A stretch of 64,000 nt of DNA, taken from Streptomyces cavernicola. Its GTDB lineage: Bacteria; Actinomycetota; Actinomycetes; Streptomycetales; Streptomycetaceae. This document shows, piece after piece, positions 34,582 through 44,938 of this stretch; within the stretch, counting starts at the first letter, position 1; every line of letters starts with the position of its first letter. A program made the position numbers and the translations under genes. The stretch covers positions 169,880 to 233,879 of the forward strand of contig NZ_JASCIQ010000008.1 of NCBI RefSeq assembly GCF_029968035.1, written 5' to 3'. Below the pieces are notes generated by a model. That model was not told where the DNA came from. It did no database searches and saw nothing but the letters and a program-made list of their open reading frames with translations.

Positions 34582-37464
34582 GTGACGACTCCGGCGGAAC
34601 AGCACGCGTACTCCAACGGCGCGGACGGCACGGCCGACCCGGTGGCCGCCGCCTTCGGCGCGCTCGGCACCCACGTCGACTGCACGGGCCTGCGCAGCGT
34701 GCACCTGGAAGGCCCGCAGGTGCTGTGGCTCGTGGAGTCCGGGGCGCTCGACCTGTTCGCCGTCGACGCGGTGCAGCAGGGCCACTGGCACTACCTCGGC
34801 CGCCTCGAACCGGGCACGCTGCTGCTCGGCCCGGTCGAGGGCCCGCAGCACACCCTGGTCGGCCGCCCCCTCGCCGGGTGCGCGCTGCGCCGCATCCCGC
34901 TGCGCGAGCTGTACCGCGCGGACCACGGCGAGGCCTGGGCGTACGAGCAGCAGTACGCCGCCCAGTACGCCAGTCAGTACGACACCCAGGACCAGGCCCT
35001 CAGCCTCCTGGAGCACGCCTTCGCGCTGGGCATCGGGCGCGGCCACCGGGTGCTCTTCGAGGCGCCGCTCAACAGCCGCACCATGGGCGACGAGGTGGTG
35101 GCCGACGACGAGATCGTGTGGATGCCGGTCCTGCCGGGCAGCGTCCAGTACGGCTCCGCCTACCACGCGGACGCCGCGGGCGACCTCCTGGTCGACCCGG
35201 ACATGTGGCAGCGGATGGTCAACCAGCAGTGGCGGCTGCTCTCCGCCCTGGACCGCTGGATCGAACTCCTGGAGCGGGCCCACGAGGACCGTGCGGCCGC
35301 CGGCATCAAGGCCGGCGAGAACGTCCGCGAGCAGGCCGACCGCACCCTGATCGCCTCCATCGGCCGCTCGGGCAGGCGCAGTTCACGCCGTACGGAGTCC
35401 GGCGCCGGGCACGACGCCACGTACGCCGCGTGCCGCCTCGTCGCCGAGGCCTCGGGCATCGAGCTGGCCGACGCGCTTGAGGGCGCGGTCAGCGAGCGGA
35501 TCGACCCCGTCGAGCAGATCGCCGTGTCCTCGCAGATCCGCACCCGCGCGGTGCGGCTCGACGGCCGGTGGTGGCGCGAGAACGCGGGCCCCCTGGTGGG
35601 ACACAAGGCCGCCAGCGGCACACCCGTCGCGCTGCTGTGGCGGCGCGGCGGCTACGAGTCCGTGCACCCCACGTCCGGGCGGCGCACCCGCGTCGACAAG
35701 TCCAACGCCGACGAGTTCGAGCCGCGCGGCGTGATGTTCTACCGGCCGCTGCCGGACCGGGCGTTGAGCCCCTGGCAGCTCGCCCGGTTCGCACTCCGCG
35801 GCAGCGGCGACGACCTGCGCAACCTCGGGCTCGCCTCCCTCGTGACCGTGCTCATCGGGGCGCTCGTGCCGATCGCGACCGGGCAGGTGCTCGGTGTGTT
35901 CGTGCCGAACGGCGAGAAGAGCCTGATCGTCCAGGTGTCCCTGGCCGTCATGATCAGCAGCATCGTCGCGGCGGCGTTCATGCTGCTGCAGAACCTCACC
36001 GTCCTGCGGATGGAGGGCCGGATGGAGAGCGCGCTCCAACCCGCCGTCTGGGACCGCCTGTTGAGGCTGCCCACGCGCTTCTTCGCCGCCCGCTCCACGG
36101 GCGAGCTGGCCAGCGCCGCGATGGGCGTCAGCGCGATCCGCCGGGTCCTTTCGGGCATCGGCCCGGTCGCGCTGCAGTCCACGACGATCGGCGCGATGAA
36201 CGTCGTACTGCTCCTGCTCTTCAGCGTTCCGCTCGCCCTGGCCGCGATGGGGATGCTGGTGGTCATCGCGGCCGTGTTCCTCGCGCTCGGCCTGTGGGAA
36301 CTGCGCTGGCAGCGACGCCTGGTGGAGCTCGCCAACAAGCTGAACAACCAGGCCTTCCAGACCCTGCGCGGACTGCCCAAGCTGCGCGTCGCCGGGGCGG
36401 AGAGCTTCGCGTACGCGGCGTGGGCGGGCGAGTTCGCCCGCAGCCGGGAGCTGCAGCAGAAGGCCGGCCGCATCAAGAACGTCACGACGGTCCTGAACTC
36501 GGTCTATCTCCCGCTCTGCACGCTCATCATGTTCATGCTGCTCGCGGGCCCGGCCAGCGGCACCCTCACCGCGGGCGAGTTCCTTACCTTCAGCACCTCG
36601 GTGACGATGCTCCTGACCTCCGTCACCCAGCTCACCGGCGCGCTCATCTCGGCTGCGGCCGTCCTGCCGATGTTCGAGCAGATCAAGCCCGTACTCGACG
36701 AGACACCCGAGGTGCGCACCGGCTCCACCCAACCCGGCGAGCTGCAGGGCGAGATCGAGGCGCGCGGCCTGTCCTTCCGCTACACCGACGACGGCCCGCT
36801 GGTCCTCGACGAGGTGTCCCTCTCCATCCGCCCCGGCGAGTTCGTGGCCGTCGTCGGCCCCAGCGGCTGCGGCAAGTCGACGCTCCTCCGCCTCCTCATC
36901 GGCTTCGACCAACCGGTCTCGGGCAGCGTCCTGTACGACGGCCAGGACCTCGCGGCCCTGGACCAGGCCGCGGTGCGCCGACAGTGCGGTGTGGTGCTGC
37001 AGAACGCGCAGCCGCTCACCGGCTCGATCCTCGACTGCATCTGCGGCGCCGAGTCGTTCACGCAGGAGGAGGCGTGGGAGGCGGCGGCGATGGCGGGGCT
37101 CGCGGAGGACATCAAGCGCATGCCGATGGGGCTGCACACGATGATCTCCGGCGGCGGGGCGATCTCCGGCGGCCAGCGGCAGCGTTTGATGATCGCCCAG
37201 GCGCTGATCCGCCGGCCTCGCGTCCTCTTCTTCGACGAGGCGACGAGCGCCCTGGACAACGAGACGCAGCGCACGGTCATGGACAGCACACGCACCCTGA
37301 ACGCGACACGAGTCGTGATCGCGCACCGGCTGTCCACGGTGCTGGGCGCGGACCGGGTCATCGTCATGTCCGAGGGCCGGGTCGTCCAACAGGGGGCGCC
37401 TGCGGAGTTGTTGGCGGATACGGGTGGGCGGTTGCATGAGTTGGTGCGGCGCCAGATGCAGTAG
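34582..37464 (+). CDS. Second NHLP bacteriocin export permease/ATPase
   Basis: 960 aa, GTG at 34582 with AAGGAG at 34569-34574. The first about 380 residues form a soluble region that includes a cyclic-nucleotide-binding/cupin-like stretch (SVHLEGPQVLWLVESGALDLFAVD, LEPGTLLLGPVEGPQHTLVGRPLAGC). The exporter membrane domain and ATPase follow, with Walker A GPSGCGKST, signature ISGGQRQRLMIAQAL and Walker B VLFFDEATSALD. There is no C39 domain. It matches the second, peptidase-less ABC protein of NHLM systems and probably forms a heterodimer with, or acts in series with, the C39-bearing one. The gene ends at the repeat-rich block. Confidence 0.9.
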   Translation: MTTPAEQHAYSNGADGTADPVAAAFGALGTHVDCTGLRSVHLEGPQVLWLVESGALDLFAVDAVQQGHWHYLGRLEPGTLLLGPVEGPQHTLVGRPLAGCALRRIPLRELYRADHGEAWAYEQQYAAQYASQYDTQDQALSLLEHAFALGIGRGHRVLFEAPLNSRTMGDEVVADDEIVWMPVLPGSVQYGSAYHADAAGDLLVDPDMWQRMVNQQWRLLSALDRWIELLERAHEDRAAAGIKAGENVREQADRTLIASIGRSGRRSSRRTESGAGHDATYAACRLVAEASGIELADALEGAVSERIDPVEQIAVSSQIRTRAVRLDGRWWRENAGPLVGHKAASGTPVALLWRRGGYESVHPTSGRRTRVDKSNADEFEPRGVMFYRPLPDRALSPWQLARFALRGSGDDLRNLGLASLVTVLIGALVPIATGQVLGVFVPNGEKSLIVQVSLAVMISSIVAAAFMLLQNLTVLRMEGRMESALQPAVWDRLLRLPTRFFAARSTGELASAAMGVSAIRRVLSGIGPVALQSTTIGAMNVVLLLLFSVPLALAAMGMLVVIAAVFLALGLWELRWQRRLVELANKLNNQAFQTLRGLPKLRVAGAESFAYAAWAGEFARSRELQQKAGRIKNVTTVLNSVYLPLCTLIMFMLLAGPASGTLTAGEFLTFSTSVTMLLTSVTQLTGALISAAAVLPMFEQIKPVLDETPEVRTGSTQPGELQGEIEARGLSFRYTDDGPLVLDEVSLSIRPGEFVAVVGPSGCGKSTLLRLLIGFDQPVSGSVLYDGQDLAALDQAAVRRQCGVVLQNAQPLTGSILDCICGAESFTQEEAWEAAAMAGLAEDIKRMPMGLHTMISGGGAISGGQRQRLMIAQALIRRPRVLFFDEATSALDNETQRTVMDSTRTLNATRVVIAHRLSTVLGADRVIVMSEGRVVQQGAPAELLADTGGRLHELVRRQMQ

Positions 37465-38255
37465 CCCTGACCGGGGCTGTTCCCCCCCACCTGGCCCTTT
37501 CCTGAGCACCGGGATCGCCTCCGGGGCCCCGCCCCGTCCCCCGGTTCGGAGCTGCCGCCCCTGGGACCTCGCGCCTCCGGGGCTCCACCCCGTCCCCGGC
37601 GCGGGGCTGCCACCCCTGGAACCTCGCTTCGGCGCTTCGCCGCGTCCCCCGGTTCGGAGCTGCCACCTCGCCCACCGCCCGGGGCTGCCACCCCTGCAAC
37701 CTCGCTTCGGCGCTCCGCCCCGCCCCGGTTCGGAGCTGCTGCCCCTGGGTTCTTTTCCCCACCCCGCCCCTTCCCGAAAGACCTGCGGTCAGCTCCGAGG
37801 CTCCGCCTCCCCGGCCACCGCTTCGGGGGTGCCACCCCGTTCCCTGCCCAGGGCTCCCACCCCTGGGACCTCACTTCGGCGCTCCGCCCAGCCCCCTCAT
37901 GCCGTAACCCCCGACGGCGCACCTCCTCACCGGCCCTCGGTTCGGGACTGCCACCTCGCTCACTGCCCGGGGGCCCGGTCGCCTCCGGGCTCCGCCCCGG
38001 CTCCGTTCCTCCTCGGCCGCTGGAGGGGCCTTCCTTTTCCCCACCCCGCCCCTTCCCGAAAGACCTGCGGTCAGCTCCGAGGCTTTGCCTCCCCGGCCAC
38101 CGCTTCGGAGGTGCCACCCCGCCCCTTCCGGCCCGCGGGCTTCGCCTCGGATCCCCGGTTGTTGTGCGGCTGCCGCGCCGTCGTGGCTGGTCGCGCAGTT
38201 CCCCGCGCCCCTGTAGGGCGCCGCCCACATTCAGCCCCTCCGGCGATTGAGGAGC

Positions 38256-38317
38256 GGGGGTCCGGGGGCTGGCCCCCGAAGCCGCTGCAAGCTTTCGGGA
38301 AGGGGCGGGTAGGGGAT
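38256..38317 (+). repeat. Dispersed intergenic element, copy A
   Basis: Nearly identical to 54496-54558: a TCCGGGGGC/GCCCCCGAA hairpin, then GCTGCAAGCTTTCGGGAAGG and a GGGGCGGG tail. Partial inverted copies of the tail (CCCCGCCCCTTCCCGAAAG) occur inside both halves of the 88-bp duplication. Confidence 0.7.
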
Positions 38318-38326
38318 CCGGAACGG

Positions 38327-38476
38327 GGTCCGGGGCGGAGCCCCGTGGTCGGGTCCGGGACGGCAGCCGGGGGGCGGGTCCGGGGCGGAGCCCGGGGGGC
38401 GGGTCCGGGGCGGAGCCCCGTGGTCGGGTCCGGGACGGCAGCCGGGGGGCGGGTCCGGGGCGGAGCCCGGGGGGCG
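38327..38476 (+). repeat. Exact 75-bp tandem duplication
   Basis: 38327-38401 and 38402-38476 are identical. They are built from smaller GGTCCGGGGCGGAGCCC-type units that continue in degenerate form to about 38560. Confidence 0.85.
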
Positions 38477-38641
38477 GGCCGGGGCGGGAGCCCGGGGGGC
38501 GGGTCCGGGGCGGAGCCCGGGGGGCGGGCCGGGGCGGGAGCCCCGTGGTGGGGTTCGAGGCGGGAGCCGTGGCGGGGATGACGGGCGCAGCTCGGGTGGG
38601 GGCCTGGGGCTGCGCCCCAGGGGGTCCCGGGGGTGCTGGGG

Positions 38642-40282
38642 CTACTGCCTTGTGAACGTGCCCAGTTTGTTGTGGTCGAGGCTTTCCACGCGGACCTTGT
38701 CCGCACGGCCCGAGGAGTCGACCGTGAACGTCACTCCGGACAGGCCGACCGCGTTCTCGCCCACCGTGCGGTAACTGAACGTGTCCCCGTCATAGTGCCG
38801 CAGCCTGAACTTCAGCTTCTTCGGCCCGAGTTGCATGACCAGCCCCTCCCCCTCCGCGCTCACCGTCATCGGCCCGTAGAAGTCGTTGGCGTACGTGCCG
38901 GTGTACGTGTCATCGGCCTTGGCGGGCGCCGCGTCCGCCGGGGGCTTCGCGTAGTTCGTCTCGGAGCGGTCGCCCGCCGCGGCCTGCTCCAGGAGCGGGC
39001 CGATGAACTTCAGCCAGTCGACGGTGGGCCCACCGGTCTGCACCGTGTCGAGGAACGTGCTGGCGATCGCCTCGGGCACGCCGACGGGCATGCCGTTGGT
39101 GAGGATCACGATGCCGAGGTTCTCCGAGGGCAGCATCGTGACGTTGGTGGCCGCGCCGAGCGCGAACGCCCCGGAGTGGCTGAGCTTGAGCCGCCCCTGG
39201 TCGTCGTAGCCGACGTTCCAGCCGAGCCCGTAGAACCCCGTCCTGCCCGCCGGGGCGTGCGGCGGTTCGGAGACGATGTGCGGCAGGTGCGTCTCGTCGA
39301 GCGCCTCCGCCTCGACGACCTGCTTGCCGTCGAACTTGCCGTTGCCGAGCTGGAGTCGGAGGAACTTCGTCATGTCCCGGACGGTGGAGCTGGCCCCGCC
39401 CGCCGGGCTCTGCGCCTCCGCGTCCCGCACGAACTCGGCCTTCCAGGCGTCGCCTTCCCGCACATGCCCGACGGCCTTGTTCTCGGCCTTCTCGTAGTCG
39501 CCGAACGAGGAGCTGGTGGAGTCCATGCCGAGCGGACCGTACAGCTTGTCGGCGGACAGCTTCTCCCAGCTGGTGTCGGAGGCCTGCGCGACGGCCTCGG
39601 CGGCGGCCGTGAGCCCGAAGTTGGTGTACGCGTAGCTGGCGCGGAACGGGGCCAGCGGCTCGTACCGCAGATGCTCCAGGATGTACGTGCGGTCGAAGCC
39701 GAGGTCCTCCAGGAGGTCGCCCGCGTGGTCGGGCAGGCCGCTGCGGTGCGAGAACAGGTCGGCGAGCGTGACGTGGTCGGTGACCCAGGGGTCCTTGAGG
39801 GCGAAGCGGGGGGTGTACTTGACGACCGGGTCGTCCCAGCCGACGGTCTCGTCCCCGACGGCCGCGGCGACCACCGTCGAGGCGACCGGCTTGGAGACGG
39901 AGGCGAGCTGGAAGACGGTGTCCGGGCTGATCTTGCTCTTCGTGCCCGCCTTCCGGGTGCCGAAGCCCTCCATGTACAGCACCTCGTCGTCGTGGACCAC
40001 GCCGACGGCGACGCCCGGCACCCCGGTTCTGCGCATGGCGTCCTGGACGATCCCGTCGAGCTTGTCCACCGCCGTGTCGATCTTCTCGCGGGAGAGCTGC
40101 TGCGGCGGCTGGGCCGGCGGGACGGTCGGCAGCGGCGACGTCGGGGCGGCCGCCTTGGGGAGGACGGCGGCGGTGTCGGGGCCCGCGCAGCCGGCGCCGG
40201 CCAGCGCGACCGCGAGCCCCAGGGCCGCAGCGGAGCGAAGGCGCCGGGCCCGCCGGGCGGGCGCCTGGTCGAGGCGAGACAT
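38642..40282 (-). CDS. Beta-lactamase-family serine hydrolase (exported, possible lipoprotein)
   Basis: 546 aa from the ATG at 40282. A basic N-terminus and Ala/Leu core end at LAGAGC, a possible though non-ideal lipobox. The class C beta-lactamase/DD-peptidase-like domain has the nucleophile motif SVSK, the YxN motif YTN and the third-box equivalent HSG. A C-terminal about 110-residue beta-rich domain (TYTGTYANDFYGPMTV) resembles DUF3471. These enzymes act on D-amino-acid peptides or esters outside the membrane; the substrate is unknown. The much longer in-frame ORF upstream runs antisense to the neighbouring lipoprotein gene and is rejected. Confidence 0.88.
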   Translation of the reverse strand: MSRLDQAPARRARRLRSAAALGLAVALAGAGCAGPDTAAVLPKAAAPTSPLPTVPPAQPPQQLSREKIDTAVDKLDGIVQDAMRRTGVPGVAVGVVHDDEVLYMEGFGTRKAGTKSKISPDTVFQLASVSKPVASTVVAAAVGDETVGWDDPVVKYTPRFALKDPWVTDHVTLADLFSHRSGLPDHAGDLLEDLGFDRTYILEHLRYEPLAPFRASYAYTNFGLTAAAEAVAQASDTSWEKLSADKLYGPLGMDSTSSSFGDYEKAENKAVGHVREGDAWKAEFVRDAEAQSPAGGASSTVRDMTKFLRLQLGNGKFDGKQVVEAEALDETHLPHIVSEPPHAPAGRTGFYGLGWNVGYDDQGRLKLSHSGAFALGAATNVTMLPSENLGIVILTNGMPVGVPEAIASTFLDTVQTGGPTVDWLKFIGPLLEQAAAGDRSETNYAKPPADAAPAKADDTYTGTYANDFYGPMTVSAEGEGLVMQLGPKKLKFRLRHYDGDTFSYRTVGENAVGLSGVTFTVDSSGRADKVRVESLDHNKLGTFTRQ

Positions 40283-40450
40283 GCTTTCAGTGAAGGGGCT
40301 GGCTCCGGGGCCCGCCCCGCCCGGCGGGCCATTCGGGGGACACGCCCGGTGAGTCTCCTTGCGTCCGTACGCTTCCGTACGCTGAGGGCTCGTCGTAGAA
40401 GTTCGGAGCTCGTAGTTCATAGCTCGGAGTTCGTAGTTCGGGGGAAGCTC

Positions 40451-41317
40451 ATGCCGCACAAAGTCCCGTGGGGAGTCGCCGGGGCGCTCCTGGCCGTAAT
40501 CGGCGTCAGCGGGTGTGACAGCGAGGAGAAGGCCTCCCGCATCGTGAAGGACACCGACGACGAGGCGGTGGTCGAGCTGGGCGACGGACGCCAGGTCTCC
40601 CTGCGGTACCGGCAGGGCACGGGCCTGGTCGAGCGGCACCGGAGCACGGCCGACGCGCCCTGGTCCGAGCCGAGGACGCTGTACGCGACGAGGACCGAGC
40701 CCTGCACGGGCATCGACCTGAACGCACGCCACGGCACGGTCGCCGTGCGCGCCGACTTCGCGGCGTACTGCCGGGACGGCGAACCGCCCGCGGAGACCGT
40801 GGCGGCCGTCGGCGCCGGGGAGTTCGAGAAGTGGGACACCCACGTCTCCGAGGACTGGGACGGCTGGGACCGGGTCCGGATCGCGGGCGACGGGCGCTCC
40901 GCGACGTTCGCGACGAAGACGTGGAGCAGCGGCACAACGGTGAAGTGGCGCGCAGGCCGGGGCTTCGGCGCCGAGCACACCGCGTACAAGCGGCTCGGCG
41001 AGCGCTTCCTCGGGACCTGGCGGGCCACGGACGGCAGCCATCGGCTCACGTTCCGGCAGGCCGGGCCCGACCGTCCCGCCGGCCTGACGGTCGAGACGCT
41101 GAAGGGCACGGCCTGCACGGTCCGCATGGACGTGCAGAACATCTGGAAGGACACGGTCGAGCCCGACGAGGCCGAGCTCGTGCGCGGCCGGAAGACCGTC
41201 AACTGCCCGGCCCCCGAGTTCGATTCCAAGTACGTCCTGAAGGCGCCGGACGGGGAGATGCGGCTCCAGGAGCTGGTCGAGCCGCCGAAGACCCTCGCGA
41301 CGTACCGGAAGGAGTGA
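40451..41317 (+). CDS. Hypothetical lipoprotein
   Basis: 288 aa from the ATG at 40451, after GGGGAAG. The signal peptide ends at a good lipobox (VIGVSGC, Cys near 22). The mature protein has Trp-rich repeats (EKWDTHVSEDWDGWDRV) and a C-terminal segment FLGTWRATDGSHRLTF that looks like a small beta-barrel or lipocalin-like repeat. Three further Cys. No enzyme motif recognised. Divergent from the serine hydrolase across a 168-bp region containing short imperfect AGTTCGGAGCTCGTAGTTC-type direct repeats. Confidence 0.8.
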   Translation: MPHKVPWGVAGALLAVIGVSGCDSEEKASRIVKDTDDEAVVELGDGRQVSLRYRQGTGLVERHRSTADAPWSEPRTLYATRTEPCTGIDLNARHGTVAVRADFAAYCRDGEPPAETVAAVGAGEFEKWDTHVSEDWDGWDRVRIAGDGRSATFATKTWSSGTTVKWRAGRGFGAEHTAYKRLGERFLGTWRATDGSHRLTFRQAGPDRPAGLTVETLKGTACTVRMDVQNIWKDTVEPDEAELVRGRKTVNCPAPEFDSKYVLKAPDGEMRLQELVEPPKTLATYRKE

Positions 41318-41350
41318 CCTCAGCCCACCGGGCCCGTCAATGAAGCGAGC

Positions 41351-42162
<812 letters not shown>

Positions 42163-42166
<4 letters not shown>

Positions 42167-43143
42167 GCCGTGTCCCCCTGCAAGGTGAGTTCGCCGGCCC
42201 GTACGCAGGCGACGCGCGCCCCGGCCAGGTCCTGGACGGCGGGTCTGCGGTCCCGGCAGTGGGCCTCCGCGTGGGCGCAGCGCGGCTCGAAGGCGCAGCC
42301 GTCGCCGCTCTCGTACGCCGCGACGGGCCGGCCCGGGATCACCGGGAGGCGGTCGACGACGGTGTCGATGCTCGGGCGGGACAGCATGAGGCCCGAGGTG
42401 TACGGGTGGCGGGGTGTGGCCGTGAGGGCGGTGGACTCCTGGGTCTCCACGATCCGTCCGGCGTACATGACGGAGAGCCGGTCGCAGGTGGCGGCGGCGA
42501 GGGCCAGGTCGTGGGTGATGAGGAGCATCGCCATGCCGCGTTCGCGGCGCAACTCGTCGAGGATCGCCATGACTTCGGACTGGGTGGTGACGTCGAGGGC
42601 GGTGGTGGGCTCGTCGGCGAGGACCAGTTCGGGTTCGGCGGCGAGCACGGCGGCGATCATGACGCGTTGCAGCAGTCCGCCGGAGAGTTCGTGCGGGTAC
42701 TGGCGCAGGCGGCGGGCCCCGTCCGGGATGCCGACGTCGGCGAGGAGCCGGGTCGCGCGGGCCTGGGCCTCGGTGGGCGTGTGGCCGAGGTGGGCGATCA
42801 GCGCCTCGGTGAGGAAGTCGCCGACGCTGCGCACCGGGTTGATGTGGGCGCGCGGGTCCTGGAAGACCATGGCGACGCGGCGGGCCCGCAGGGCGCGCAG
42901 TTCACGTCTGCTCATACCGGTCACCGAGTCGCCGTCGAAGACGATGTCGCCGGTGACGCGGGCGCCGGGCGGGGTCAGGCCGAGCAGCGTGCGGGCCGTC
43001 ATGGACTTGCCCGAGCCGGACTCGCCGACCAGGCCGACGGCCTCGCCGCTGCCGATGGCCAGGTCGACCCCGTCGACGAGCGTGCGCCAGTCGCGCGCGG
43101 CGGGCACGGCCACGCCGAGGTTCCGTACGTCGAGGAGAGTCAC
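42163..43143 (-). CDS. Dipeptide-type ABC importer ATPase, DppD type
   Basis: 326 aa. Walker A GESGSGKSM, signature ELSGGLLQRVMIA, Walker B LVLADEP, H-loop ITHDLALAA. The C-terminal GDGCAFEPRCAHAEAHCRDRRP is the Cys-rich tail typical of DppD/OppD. The signature has Leu-Leu where Gln-Arg is usual (GGLLQR), a tolerated variant. Overlaps the permease gene upstream by 4 bp. Confidence 0.93.
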
Positions 43144-44012
43144 CGCAGTTCACCTTCCTGTCGGCCGATGCGGTCGCCGAGGACGTTCACCGCGGCGACG
43201 ACGAGTGCGATCAGGAGGCCGGCGCCGAGCGCTTCGAGGGGCTGGCCGCGGGTGGCGCTGTCGAGGCCGCTCTTGACCATCAACCCCCAGTCGGCGGTGG
43301 GCGGTTGGACGCCGAGCCCGAGGAAGGAGATCGCCGCCAGGTCGATGACGGCGAAGCCGAGCGCGGACACGGACTGGGCGATGATCAGCGGCCGCAGGTT
43401 GGGCAGCAGATGCCGTACGCAGATCCCCACGGCGGACCGGCCCTGGACCCAGGCCGCGGCGATGTACGGGAGTTGGCGTTCGCGCAGTGCGGCGCTGCGC
43501 ACGACGCGGGCCACGTACGGGGTGTAGGCGATGGTCAGGCCGAGGACGACGCCGGGGACGCCGGGGCCGAGGACGGCCACGGCGACGAGGGCGAAGACGA
43601 TGCCGGGGACGGCGAAGAGAACGTCGAGGAGGCGGGAGACGACCGCGTCGACCTTGCCGCCCGCCCAGGCCGCCGTGATGGCGAGGGTGGTGCCGATCGT
43701 GGTGGACAGGAAGATGATCAGGAGCGGTCCGCTGAGGGTGGTGCGGGCGCCCCACATCAGCCGGGACAGGACATCCCGGCCGAGGGCGTCCCCGCCGAGG
43801 AGGTGCTCGGGCGAGGCCCCGGCGAGGGCGTTGAACAGGTCGGGCCGGTCCGGGTCGTACGGGGCGAGGACCGGGGCGAGGAGGGTGGTCAGGGTGACCG
43901 CGGCGAGCAGGGCCGCCGCGACCACGCCGAGCGGGCCGAGCCTGCGCAGGGCGGGGGCCGTGCGCGGCAGCCGGAGCGTGCGGCGGGCCTTCAGGGCATC
44001 GGTTGCGGTCAT
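43140..44012 (-). CDS. Dipeptide-type ABC importer permease, DppC type
   Basis: 290 aa from the ATG at 44012. LLGGDALGRDVLSRLMWGARTTL, EAA loop (YIAAAWVQGRSAVGICVRHLLPN) and LGLGVQPPTADWGLM identify DppC. Starts and stops overlap both neighbours by 4 bp. The longer in-frame extension upstream is antisense-like Arg/Pro sequence within the DppB gene and is rejected. Confidence 0.92.
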   Translation of the reverse strand: MTATDALKARRTLRLPRTAPALRRLGPLGVVAAALLAAVTLTTLLAPVLAPYDPDRPDLFNALAGASPEHLLGGDALGRDVLSRLMWGARTTLSGPLLIIFLSTTIGTTLAITAAWAGGKVDAVVSRLLDVLFAVPGIVFALVAVAVLGPGVPGVVLGLTIAYTPYVARVVRSAALRERQLPYIAAAWVQGRSAVGICVRHLLPNLRPLIIAQSVSALGFAVIDLAAISFLGLGVQPPTADWGLMVKSGLDSATRGQPLEALGAGLLIALVVAAVNVLGDRIGRQEGELR

Positions 44013-44938
44013 CGGCTGAGCCTCGGGTCGAGGGCTTTGCAACACAGGTCGACGACCAGGTTGACGAGGACGAATGCGGTGACGAGGACGAGGACGACGG
44101 CCTGCACGACCGCGAAGTCCCGTTGCAGGATGGCCCGTACGAACAGGGAGCCGAGGCCGTCGAGGGCGAAGACGTTCTCCACCACGACCGATCCGGCGAG
44201 CAGCGAGGCCACGGTGAGTCCGGTGACCGTGACCACCGGGATGGAGGCGTTCCGCAGCACGTGCCGGCGGACGACGTGCCGTTCGGCCAGGCCGCGGCTG
44301 CGGGCCGTCTCGACGTGTTCGCGGCCCAGCTCCTCGCGTACGGAGGCGCGGGTGATGCGGGCGAGGAAGGCCGCGCTGCCGAGGCTGAGGGTGATCGCCG
44401 GGAGGGTGAGGTGGTGGAGCCTGCCGAGGAAGCCCTCTCCCGGTCCGAACACCGGGAACCAGCCGAGGCCGAGGGCGAGGACGATGACGAGGAGCACGCC
44501 GATGACGAAGGTCGGCACGGCCAGGGCGGCCGAGGCGAGGGCGCTGATCACCGCGTCCGCCCGGCCGGGCCGCAGCCCGGCCAGGGTGCCCGCCGCGACG
44601 CCCACCGCGACGATCACGACGGTGGCGTACGCGACGAGCAGCGCGGTGGTCGTGGAGCGCGCGCCGAGCAGGGCGGAGACGTCCTGCCGGTAGACGAGCG
44701 AGGTGCCGAAGTCGCCCTGCAGGGCGTCCCCGAGCCAGGCCAGGTAGCGGACCAGGAACGGGTCGTCGAGCCGGTACTGCTCGCGGATCGCGGCGATCTG
44801 CTCGGGGGTACCGCTGCGGTTGCCGAGCAGGAACGCCATCGGGCCGCCGGGCACGAGGTAGAGCAGGCCGTAGACGAGGAAGGAGGCGACGACGAGGACG
44901 ACGGCCAGGCCGGCGAGGCGGCGCAGCAGGAACGTCAT
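44009..44938 (-). CDS. Dipeptide-type ABC importer permease, DppB type
   Basis: 309 aa from the ATG at 44938. RRLAGLAVVLVVASFLVYGL, VPGGPMAFLLG, GDFGTSLVYRQDV and an EAA loop (REHVETARSRGLAERHVVRRHVLRN). Forms the channel with DppC. 4-bp overlaps with the binding protein gene before it and DppC after it. Confidence 0.92.
   Translation of the reverse strand: MTFLLRRLAGLAVVLVVASFLVYGLLYLVPGGPMAFLLGNRSGTPEQIAAIREQYRLDDPFLVRYLAWLGDALQGDFGTSLVYRQDVSALLGARSTTTALLVAYATVVIVAVGVAAGTLAGLRPGRADAVISALASAALAVPTFVIGVLLVIVLALGLGWFPVFGPGEGFLGRLHHLTLPAITLSLGSAAFLARITRASVREELGREHVETARSRGLAERHVVRRHVLRNASIPVVTVTGLTVASLLAGSVVVENVFALDGLGSLFVRAILQRDFAVVQAVVLVLVTAFVLVNLVVDLCCKALDPRLSR

Larger units (their letters stand above)
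37465..38641. repeat. Repeat-rich GC-dense non-coding block
   Basis: About 1.2 kb with no supportable gene. It contains many degenerate copies of GGTTCGGAGCTGCC/GGGGCTGCCACC motifs (37540-37740), an 88-bp direct duplication (37752-37839 and 38034-38121, few mismatches), a Streptomyces-type intergenic element at 38256-38317, and the GC-rich tandem array 38327-38560. Long open frames on both strands here translate to Pro/Arg/Gly repeats and are not genes. Confidence 0.75.

Noticed and set aside
31091..37464. Lanthipeptide cluster
   Set aside because: Leader resembles type A2 precursors, but the core has no Cys and no LanM/LanB/LanC gene is nearby.
37465..38641. Coding frames in the repeat block (for example 37424-38581 plus)
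   Set aside because: Translation is repetitive Pro/Gly/Arg/Ser produced by DNA repeats, with no start site or domain.
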